Origin: Larus michahellis
Taxonomy: Eukaryota; Chordata; Aves; Charadriiformes; Laridae
Direction of reading: 5' to 3'
DNA: 64,000 bases
Assembly: GCF_964199755.1 (NCBI RefSeq)
Contig: NC_133910.1
Span: 10,672,711 to 10,736,710, forward strand
Shown here: piece by piece, positions 53,001-61,500 of the stretch
How positions within the stretch are numbered: position 1 is the first letter of the stretch
How the letters are laid out: each line of letters opens with the position of its first letter
Made by a program: the position numbers and the translations under genes
Notes under the pieces: generated by a model
What the model was told of the DNA's origin: nothing
Databases searched by the model: none
Seen by the model: the letters and a program-made list of their open reading frames with translations, nothing else

Positions 53001-53258
53001 TGGAGATTTCTAGTTTATTACTGTGCCTGAATTAATTAAATTTCGTTCATTTGGCTTCCCCAGGTAATTGCAGCTGAGGGTGAAATGAATGCTTCCAGGG
53101 CCCTGAAAGAGGCATCCATGGTTATTACAGAGTCCCCTGCTGCTCTTCAGCTTCGTTATTTGCAGACCTTGACCACCATTGCTGCGGAAAAGAACTCTAC
53201 CATCGTCTTCCCGTTGCCCATCGATATGCTGCAGGGCATCATAGGTGTAAATCGCTAG
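41059..53258 (+). CDS. STOM: Stomatin, complete gene, seven coding exons
   Basis: Integral membrane protein of the SPFH/prohibitin-homology family. It sits in the cytoplasmic leaflet of plasma-membrane rafts, oligomerises, binds cholesterol and modulates ion channels and glucose transport. Coding exons are 41059-41107, 46689-46792, 47630-47702, 48460-48542, 50410-50613, 51120-51254 and 53064-53258. Joined they give 280 residues with every junction GT-AG and in frame (human stomatin has 288). Visible features: a short hydrophilic N-terminus; a membrane hairpin at about residues 26-50 with the helix-breaking proline (P43, human P47); conserved cysteines C26, C49 and C83 matching human C30, C53 and C87, of which C30 is the main palmitoylation site; the SPFH domain at about 55-200; an Ala/Glu/Arg-rich coiled-coil stretch at about 195-235; and a conserved hydrophobic C-terminal segment (STIVFPLP) needed for oligomerisation and raft association. 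The N-terminus and last residues differ most from human. Confidence 0.97.
42498..42521. repeat. 24-base perfect palindrome
   Basis: Reads identically on both strands without a spacer. Its centre is CTAATTAG, a dimeric homeodomain-type site, flanked by TGTTTGC and its complement GCAAACA, which resemble forkhead-factor sites. It lies in STOM intron 1, about 1.4 kb after the first exon. Confidence 0.9.
43997..44026 (+). repeat. Poly(T) run of 30 bases
   Basis: An uninterrupted homopolymer in STOM intron 1. It could be the complement of a retroposon A-tail, but no flanking target duplication or body is visible. Length is likely to be unstable in sequencing. Confidence 0.9.
46689..46792 (+). CDS. 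STOM: STOM coding exon 2
   Basis: Encodes residues 17-51, including the palmitoylation cysteine (C26) and the complete intramembrane hairpin with FPISIW. Acceptor TTGCAG, donor GTAAAA. The exon enters after one base of codon 17 and leaves in phase 0. Confidence 0.97.
46793..47629 (+). other. STOM: STOM intron 2
   Basis: Intron of 837 bases with no feature recognised. Open frames of 74 and 103 codons on opposite strands at 47166-47477 overlap each other and look like chance. Confidence 0.85.
47630..47702 (+). CDS. STOM: STOM coding exon 3
   Basis: Encodes residues 52-75 ([15 protein letters not shown] and onwards) at the start of the SPFH domain, nearly identical to human. Acceptor TTACAG, donor GTATGT, leaving one base of Gly76. 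Confidence 0.97.
47703..48459 (+). other. STOM: STOM intron 3
   Basis: Intron of 757 bases, ending in a T-rich tract and a TACAG acceptor. Nothing else recognised. Confidence 0.85.
48460..48542 (+). CDS. STOM: STOM coding exon 4
   Basis: Encodes residues 76-103 with the [14 protein letters not shown] stretch of the SPFH domain, including C83. Donor GTGAGT. Confidence 0.97.
48543..50409 (+). other. STOM: STOM intron 4
   Basis: Intron of 1867 bases. A T-rich run lies at 48580-48602, and imperfect TCTAGARAAGAC repeats at 49128-49168 follow a small perfect hairpin (AAAGAAC/GTTCTTT, 49111-49128). The two overlapping frames at 49149-49485, one on each strand, are not supported as exons. Confidence 0.8.
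50410..50613 (+). CDS. STOM: STOM coding exon 5
   Basis: Encodes residues 104-171, the core of the SPFH domain with [14 protein letters not shown] and [13 protein letters not shown], practically identical to human stomatin. Acceptor TTTTTAG, donor GTATGA; in phase at both ends. Confidence 0.98.
50614..51119 (+). other. STOM: STOM intron 5
   Basis: Intron of 506 bases. The GC-richer piece at about 50810-50880 contains nothing recognisable. Confidence 0.85.
51120..51254 (+). CDS. STOM: STOM coding exon 6
   Basis: Encodes residues 172-216, from [11 protein letters not shown] through [17 protein letters not shown] to REARAK. It covers the end of the SPFH domain and the start of the Ala/Glu-rich coiled coil. 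Acceptor ATATAG, donor GTAATA. Confidence 0.97.
51255..53063 (+). other. STOM: STOM intron 6
   Basis: Intron of 1809 bases with no internal exon recognised. A 135-codon minus-strand frame (51499-51906) has no known domain and is taken as chance. The intron ends at a CCCCAG acceptor. Confidence 0.85.
53064..53258 (+). CDS. STOM: STOM coding exon 7 and stop
   Basis: Encodes residues 217-280: [18 protein letters not shown] (coiled coil), [14 protein letters not shown], and the conserved C-terminal [17 protein letters not shown]. The protein then ends VNR before a TAG, where human stomatin continues five residues further. Confidence 0.97.
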   Translation, partial: VIAAEGEMNASRALKEASMVITESPAALQLRYLQTLTTIAAEKNSTIVFPLPIDMLQGIIGVNR

Positions 53259-53611
53259 GTAGTGTAGGGTGACAGAGTTTGGGGTGGGGTTTTTTGCTAC
53301 AGCGAATCTTTGCAATGCTGAATTCCCTGTGTATTATAGCTTATGGTGGTGTTAACAAAGTGTGGATTTGCTGAGGAACCACTCTTGTTATACCAAGTGT
53401 GTTATAAAACTTATATGTAATGGTTTTGAGTATGGACAATCAAAATATTTTAAATTTGAAAACCTCTCAAAATGAGTACAAGCAGGTTGTGATGTCAAAT
53501 GAGCGTGTGTCTATACTTTCCTGGATGGGACACCTTTAATCTATAAGCTCCGATTTTCAAATAGTATATTAACACCATCTGTGGTGAAGATGAGATGATC
53601 CAACATCATAA

Positions 53612-53617
53612 ATAAAT
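53612..53617 (+). terminator. STOM: Proximal STOM poly(A) signal
   Basis: AATAAA about 355 bases after the stop codon, with a GGTTCTGT-type stretch shortly after it. Confidence 0.5.
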
Positions 53618-54926
53618 GGTTCTGTAGCCCCGCCAGGGAAGCGGAACAGCACTAACTGTATTCTCTTGAAGCGTAGCTATATGTGATGAAGTCAGATTGT
53701 TGTCATGGGGACTGGTTCTCCAGCTTACACAAGGAAAAGCGATGGCAGTTGATACAGGAGTGAGAATACTCTACTGGCTTCTTCTGAAAATCAGGCTCAT
53801 ACTCCCTAAAATCCCCCATTCATGAGAAACAGTTGTTGGTGGAACTTTCCATCTCTGTTCTGCCACACAGCAATAGGATAAACATGCCATAGTTGTGGAT
53901 ACAATACACTTGCAGTCACCACTGGGCTGTTCTCTTGTGATGGTGGTGTGCCTGTATAGAGTTACGCTTCTTTAAAGCACTGAAAAGTAAGTTGTTGGAT
54001 GCCTTTATCTGTCTCTCTCAAGGATTTTAAAAAGCCAAAGTACTGACTCCTGCATTTTATCCAGGTCTAAAACCTGCTTCTCCAGGAAGTAAGATCTCTG
54101 TAATTAGTGGGGGGTGGTGATGCTTAGCAGAAGATGCTGTACTGCTTATGTATCTGTTCTGACAAATTAGTGATTTACCTGTTGATGCTGCTTCTGAGCA
54201 GACTCGTGGTGTTTGTTGTGACACTGAGGGCTTATACTTCCACAAAAGCATGTAATCTTCAGTTCACATAGTCTTGAGCTACAAGTGTTAAACTGTATTT
54301 ATGTTGTACCTGTTTAGTAGATGTAATTAGAGATTAAAATGACAAGAATTAAGAGTCTACATGGGGCAGGGTCTTTAGGCTACCACCATCACCGAGTTTG
54401 GCGTCTGGTCTTTAGTTATTGGGAGGCATCAGTGAAAACACTACAAGTGCCCTTCTCGCGCTGGCCAGCATAAAGTTCCTAATTTGTTTTTTATCACTTC
54501 TCTGCTCCGATCAGTTCTGTATTGACAGGTCTGTTTAATTGTGCCTTGATACGCTGTGCCTTTGTCACCGTTAGGACAAGATGCCCAGTGGGCGCCGTTT
54601 CCCTTTTGCCCCTTTGCTGTGATCTTTTTTTCCCCCTCTGCCTCGTGAAAGCAGTGTACCTGTCTGCAGGGGTTTGTCGGTTACTTCAGTTAATGTAAGC
54701 TGAGCTTGACTTTTTGCTGGGAGAGGCGGGAGAAATATTGTTAACAAAGATGTAATAATTAGCACTACTGTGCTCATGCACATAAAGTGGGAAACGGAGT
54801 AACTGCAGAGCTTGAGGTGGTTCCCTGGGGAAGATGAGTGACTCTGTAACTCCCACTGGGCTCTCTCGATGGCCACCCCTGTGAATTCTTGTTGACACCA
54901 GGAGCAGACTTTTTGCTCTCATCCTG

Positions 54927-54932
54927 AATAAA
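54927..54932 (+). terminator. STOM: Distal STOM poly(A) signal
   Basis: AATAAA followed about 50 bases later by TGTTGTTTATTTATC, a plausible U/GU-rich downstream element. Confidence 0.6.
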
Positions 54933-54950
54933 AAAACATGCTGTTTACTC

Positions 54951-55214
54951 CTGAGTAATGAGTGACTTTCTGAAAGCAGAATGTTGTTTATTTATCAGGG
55001 TTTTGAGTGCTAATACTTCTGGTGAGGGGAAAACAAAATAATTCCAAACCCCCCAAAATAATTCTGTAACCAATTTAGTAAAAAGCGCGTGTGCAAAAGA
55101 TGGCACAAAGAAGGTTTACTTTTCTAAGGTGTATTTTTCAAACATGTTCAAATGTGGGATCTACAGCTTCTCTTTAATGTTTTCTTCGTAACAAACCCCA
55201 CCGTTTCTATTCTT
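54951..55214. other. Short STOM-GSN intergenic gap
   Basis: About 260 bases between the predicted 3' ends of the two convergent genes. It holds the T/G-rich downstream region of STOM, a second minus-strand AATAAA (54987-54992) and an AC-rich stretch near 55030-55070. Confidence 0.6.
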
Positions 55215-55426
55215 CACATATTCCATACGAGCTTTATTGTATTAAATATAATCAAAGCAAGGAGTAGGGTCAATGACTGGTCATGATTGTTTTCGGTAAT
55301 TATTGCACAGCTAATTGGCTATTAACATCATTGCCTTGTTAACGCGCATCCTGCAGGAGGAAGTAGCTCTTGAAGGCATTGAAGGCACTAAACTTGCTTC
55401 ATTTAAAAAAAGAAAAAACTCGTTAC
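55215..55426 (-). other. GSN: GSN 3' untranslated region
   Basis: About 210 bases from the TGA stop to just past the AATAAA. It is T-rich immediately after the stop, with no other element recognised. The downstream end is approximate. Confidence 0.65.
55233..55238 (-). terminator. GSN: GSN poly(A) signal
   Basis: AATAAA on the minus strand about 190 bases after the gelsolin stop codon, giving a short 3'UTR. A second minus-strand AATAAA at 54987-54992 would, if used, extend gelsolin transcripts to the edge of the STOM 3'UTR. Confidence 0.75.
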
Positions 55427-55596
55427 TCAGACATCCACGTCTGCCATTGCTCTCTGTAGAGGATCAACAGACCAGTAGTCGTCGTCCCAGCCCAGGAACC
55501 AGCCAGAGAAGGTTGGCGGCTCGAACCCTTGTTTAACGACTGTGACGGGAGTTCTCTTATCTCGGCTGGACGGATCCGTTTCAATGTACCGTTTAG
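55427..55596 (-). CDS. GSN: GSN last coding exon
   Basis: Encodes the rest of Ala425 and residues 426-480: [42 protein letters not shown] and the tail [10 protein letters not shown] before a TGA. The last residues belong to the latch helix that closes the inactive molecule. Acceptor TTTTCAG. Confidence 0.98.
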
Positions 55597-58500
55597 CTGA
55601 AAACACACAAGTAGAAGGAAATCTCAGAGAGTACAAGTTGTAGGGAGCAACAGCTGAAACAGCTTCATTGAAGCTAACTGGATGGAGACAATTGCAGATT
55701 GCTCATTTAAACCAAAAAAAAACCCAAACCACCACCAAAAAACCACAAAAGCTTTCACTCCATGGTTTTATCAGCACCTGTTAGAAGACTGGCACTTGTT
55801 TGTGGAAAACTGACATTAGGATTCTAAAAGGCTGTAACAGAGTGGCAGCCTGCGCCCGCTTACCCACACAAGGGGACTTTCTCACTGCTAGGGGCCGAGC
55901 GCAGCACGGCTGAATAATGGCACACCTCTGCATGCTGATCCTGGGGATCCTCCTTTCTTGAGAGAGGGGATCTCTTTGGTCACAACATTGAATTCTATGT
56001 TGTGGTTAAGGTATGTTTCTCAGTACATTAAACTGCCTGCCTTATGAGCAGATAGTGGGAAATAAAAAATGGTTAGTTCAGAGAGGAAAAAGTGACACTA
56101 CCAGATTTCAAAGCCTCCGTCTTTTCTTCTTCTTGGGCATCTTTCCCAATCCATACAAAGACCTAAAGATAAAAAAACCCATATGCATTATTTCAGCAAC
56201 AGTCAGTCTCTTTATGAAAGAAAGGCTAATTTAGACAGAGTCTCTGTGAATGGAGTGTGACACGCAACAAGGCCGCGCTCGTGTTGGTGGGCCTGGCTGC
56301 TTGGCCTATGTGACTAAAGCTATTGGTAAATAACTAGAAGCTTTTTGACTGTGTTTTATCTGCATAAATTCTAGATACGTGAACAAATGATACACTAGCT
56401 TAACATAGGAAAAACTAGCAGGTGTTTGAACGTTTTTACATAAAACATACAAAATTCACCTCTAAGGTGCCTTTTGGCTGATTTATGCCCAGTGACTGAC
56501 AAGCCCTTTGTTATTGAAAAATAACAGAAAATGTGTCAGTGTGTTCAACTGCTGAATCCTGGCCGTGGGTCACAGTCCCCCAGCAGTTTCCAGGCCGGGG
56601 GAACACATACGACACACAACAAACAGCCTGTTTCCTTCAGCCCGTAAGCTGGTCAAAGGAGCGGCAGGACACCAACTCGTTTCTCAAGTTCCGGGTGTAA
56701 GTTCCCTTCACTGTCACTAATGAGGTGAGTTGTCTCAGGCCCAAAGATGGAAGGATGAAAGGACTCTGTAATACAATAACTCCTGCAGCCATTGTAATTT
56801 GGGTCTCAATCCAGAGCCAGTTTGTGCCTACTCTTTGCTCCTCTCTTCACTGGGCAGATGTGACCTACCTGATCCCATGTGTCAAGGAGCATAACGTCAT
56901 CTGTAGCAAGGTCATCCTGAGTCAGATCTCCAGGAACTTCTTCAATCTGGAAAACATAAGGTTAAGATGAGCTTGTACTTCAATCCCCGTTTCACCTTTA
57001 CAGGAGAAATCCAGTTGACACAGGTTCTAGTTTCACCTCTCGTCGGTGGGACGCATTAAGCTAGATACTGGTGTGGCATTTGACCATGCAACACCAGCTG
57101 TGTCACACAAGTGTGCTTGGAGCACAGAACACAAAATCAGTCTCTTTGTACCTAGAGAAACTGTCTTTCACGCGTGCCCAAGACTTGTAACGCTGCCTCT
57201 TTTTACTTGAAAGATTCATGAGTTAAAATCTGAGGAGCCTAAGTGCTGGTTGTTAACCAAGGGAAGACCAGTTTGATGCTTCAGCAAGTTGCTGTGGTGA
57301 CACAACAGTGCAACAGAACTGGCTGCTGTCTCTGCAGAAGAACGGTGCCTGTGCTTTCCTTCTGGCGGCAACGCTGCCAAGGGAGAGACGGTGCGACAGC
57401 CTGTCGGTTGGCTCAGAGCAGACAGGGACTGGGTTTCTCCCAGCTTCGTCAGATGGATGTTGAAGTAACTGACTGTTATCTTAGGTACTCACAGTGAAGC
57501 GTCCACTCTTGTTGGAGCATGCAAAAAGACGAGGCGGGTGAGCATCCATCTTCTTGTCCTTCAGCCGGGGAGAGGTACGGTAAGAGGCTTTTCCACCCAA
57601 AGCTGCCCAGAAATTATCTGAAAAAGAGAAAGAGATGCTGGTGCTTCAACTGTTCATGGAAACCACAGTAGCAGGGTGGTTTGGGTAGGACTTGAAGCAC
57701 TCTTCCACGTCAGAAAGTGCCAAAGGCCTGCAAACACGAGTGTGCTGTTACACGTAATAAAAATACTTTGGAGAAGCCCCTCTGTGCCTGTGTCCATATT
57801 TCATTGTTCTGGGAGACGAAAGAAAATATCCATGGAATAATTACTGAGAACATGCAGCTACACAGAAATGATCTCAGGCTCCCTTGTGCCTCCCTCACCT
57901 GGCTCTCTGCCCTCAGAAACCTGTACTGGGCGAGCTCCCAGTATCTTCAGCAGCTCTTGTGCTCCCGATTTCTCAGCGTCGCTGGCTCCTTGGCCAACCC
58001 AAAGGTAAGCAGCAGAGGGAGTTTTTAGGACAAAGGCATCATTGGAATTCAGCTGACTGGCAGTGGGATCCAGCTGAAAAGAAAGAACATTGCATGTGTC
58101 AGATGTAATCGTCCTCTACAGAGAGCCCGTTATTTCAAAATAAAAATCAGTACCTATTGTTGAATAAACTGCCAAAAAGACATTCCCCACAAGCACATTA
58201 GGCTATAAAATATGTTGTACATTTGCCTGTTTCTGAGTGATGAGTTAGACTCATATGAGAAGAGTAAATAGATGTGCGTTTCTGTGTGTAATCTACAGGT
58301 ACATACGCCCCACGGCAAGAATGCTGGGATCTGTCATTTTGCCAGGCTTTACGGTTACGACGGGAGATTGAAGAACTCGCTGGGGAGACGGCTGCAGAGC
58401 AGCGTCCCTGCTGCTGAGGCTGAGCAATCCTTAACGTAACTTCCTCTGTGTCAACAAGGACGTGCCGTCTTGAAGCTAGAAACTTAAAAGTTGCTGCAGA

Positions 58501-61500
58501 CATAAACCAGTGCTCTTGCCTCGCCTGTAGCTACCGACCAGGATTTGGTCTCTCTTTTGTTGTTGCACGAGGGGTATTTTTGTGTGCGGTTTCTTTCAAA
58601 GGAGCAGGGCTCTTAACCTATGTCCTGGCACAAGTTCTATTTGCATACAGGGTATTTAGCACTTTCTGTCTTCAGCATTGTCGTGACACAGGCTTAGAAC
58701 AAGTTACGATGGCCAGATCCGAATGGTTTTCAACAGTTTGAAAAGTATCCTAGTGGGGACTTAAGAGAAAATGGCTTAAATGTATTCAAGGTGATATTTA
58801 TAAACCAGTTAGAAAATAATGATTATCACTACTTATCTATGGAAAAGGAGGAATCTCTTGATAGTTCGTAAAGTTTTCCAAGTGTGTTTCAGTTTACAGA
58901 AGAAAGCTCAATTTGGCCTTTGTTCTGCTCAAAGGGATGGTGTTCCCTTCACAGCCTGTGAAGTCAACATGGAAGTTGACTCTCTCCACATACCTCCACT
59001 GCCCTGGTAGCTCCCGAGGTGCTGGACCGGACCTGGAACAGCCGCGTGTCTGCAGGTACCGTCTGGCCTCCTTCCCTGGAGGTTCCACCCTTGTAAACAA
59101 TCAAGGGCTTTCCACCAAACATGCTCACCAGATGAGGCGGCTCTTTTCCTTGCACTACTCGTTTCTAGAGAAAAAGAAACTTGCTGTCAGTTTTACGCTA
59201 CTGCTAAAAGGTAGCACAAGTTATGCTAGAAATGGCCTTTACAACCAACTTTACGGCTGGAATCTTCATAAAATATGGAGCTTGTCATTGGAGCTTAGCT
59301 GTTATAGCTATTACCTCCCGCACAAAAACAGACCAGTGTTGAAACAGAGCGCTCTCAATCGCCATTTCATTTTAATTGATGAGTGATCCACTGGCACACA
59401 AGTAACAGCCGTAAAAACCCTCCTGTCTCCTACAGGCCATTTGTAAGACTTTCTTGCGTGATACAATATAGCTGGCATGTAGGTTCGGCACACAGCCTCT
59501 TCCGAACACCTACACCAGCCCTGGAGGCTGCCACTACGCGAGTAGCTTTCTCCACCGCCAATTGGTATCATATAACTATATATCTCTCTTGTTTATTTCC
59601 ACAGTGTCAGTTTTTCGGGTTTTTTGTTTGGTGTTGTGTGTGTTTTTACCTGCACAGGGCTGCCTCCCAGCTCCTCATCCAGCTGTACTGTGAGGAATGC
59701 AGAGGTTGCAATTTCGTCTTGAGTGGAATCAGCACCCTGCCTGAAAGACGAGGCAAAATCTGAGTTTTATTTTCAGCCCTTTTCCCCCAAAACACAGCCC
59801 CCCCCCTTACAGAGATCAAGAAGAGATAAGGAAAACCTTTGTTACCAAACCTCTGCAGCACTTCACTCAACAGGAAGGAGAAATTCATTACCCTGTATTG
59901 TAACATGGCGATTACAGAGGGAGATAGATAGGAACATTTTCTAGATAATAAGCACAGATTCTTTAGTATCTTCATGCCTATCTCCCATTATCTTTCTAGC
60001 AGCTAGTTCAAAAACATGCCTGTTGGTACCGTTATCAGGAACTACACATGCAGCCCCTGTACAGACTGCACCCGCTCTGGGTTCGGGTAGAAAGCAGCCT
60101 GTTCCCTCTCTGCTTGCTGAGGAGCAGGAGGAAGATCGCTGCGAGCCTGCCCGCTGAAAAACTCCTCTGTAAGGGCACGGTCTGGGAACTCGAACAGTCA
60201 CAAGCCACCAGCTGCGGTGGCAGAGTATCAAGAGTTAGTTATGGTGGTCTTGAAAGATGTAGGAACTCTGCAAAAAGAACTAGAGCTTGATCCAAAAAAG
60301 GGAGAAACTACTACTGGGAGGAAAAAAAAAAAAAAAGGAAAAAGAGAAAAAATACTAGCACAGTAATTCCTCCCATTGTCCCACTTCAAACAAAACATTC
60401 CAGACTCTGGCAGTGTTTTGTTTGCAAGGGAAGGTTATCCAGGGTGAAATTTTATTCCCCGAGGATCCTCTGTTAAGTGGGAACCAGCAGCGATCCATTT
60501 TTGAAGAAGTGGTCTCCCAGCAGCACACAGCCCCAGTGTCTCCTGACTTGCATCAGGGAAACTTTCTTACCAAGTGTAAATAATCTGTCCCTGTTTTCCC
60601 GCATGCTGGTAATTGTACAGGATAATATAGCTGTCCCCGCCGTAGAACTGGCCATACGTCGAAGGATTCACTGGCACTTTCTCTGAGCCTTCTATTCTCC
60701 AAATCTAGAACAGGAAAGGAGCAGAAACAGTCTGAGTCCGACGCGACAGCAGAATAAGCACTTTCCTGACAGAGCTCCTGTTCCATTTTCTTCCCCAGTT
60801 CATTCTCCCAGACGTCGCGGTCCTGCAGCCCCACCTGCCGGGGATGGCCTGCAGCAGCCCCGGCCGCAGGGCACAGCCGGCTCCTCCTGCGAGCTCCCAA
60901 ACCTTCATCCGAGCCATCAGCACCGGCAGAACCACAGGACAAAATGCGAGTTGGCCTATGAGCACCGCCAGCACCGATGCCCATTTTGTATCTGATATCA
61001 TCATTTCCATTGCTGCCATTCAGACGGTCAGGAATAGAGCTTTTAGGCTTTAACGGGGTCTTTTGAAAAGTCTAATGTTGGCCAGGAGCTCTGTGGGCTT
61101 TTGGACAGTACTCAGCTCTTCCAAGCCCACCTCCACCACTGCTTCTACACACAAATGCACGCATCCAGGCGCGTGAGATAGGTGCTCTGAGATAATCACT
61201 CATCACACGTGTGATGGCAACAGCTAGAATAACGGAGGAGGAATGAAGCAAAAGTCTGGGTCCACGCTGTTGGGTGAAGCATTGCCCCCAGGGAAATTTT
61301 TGGGTCAAAATTAACAGCTCATCTATACCTGCAGCAGGGCTCTCAAGACCCTGCTGGTGTTTCTGATGTTAAAAATTTCCCCAGCATTTACGAAACTGCA
61401 GTGTTGATGACCCTCAGGCCTCCATTTGTCTCGCTGCTCTTGCAGGAAATGCCATCACATAGCAAAGAAAATTCTAGAAACCTCCCCAAAGGGATTCTGT

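Larger units (their letters stand above)
53259..54950 (+). other. STOM: STOM 3' untranslated region
   Basis: Two AATAAA signals follow the stop: one at 53612-53617 (short 3'UTR of about 370 bases) and one at 54927-54932, followed by a T/G-rich stretch as expected downstream of a cleavage site. The long form, about 1.7 kb, would resemble the long 3'UTR known for mammalian STOM. Which one is used cannot be told from sequence. Confidence 0.65.

Noticed and set aside
60553-60984. A 143-codon minus-strand frame reaching into a GSN exon
   Set aside because: It uses a different frame from the gelsolin repeat over the exon and arises from the CpG-rich intron.
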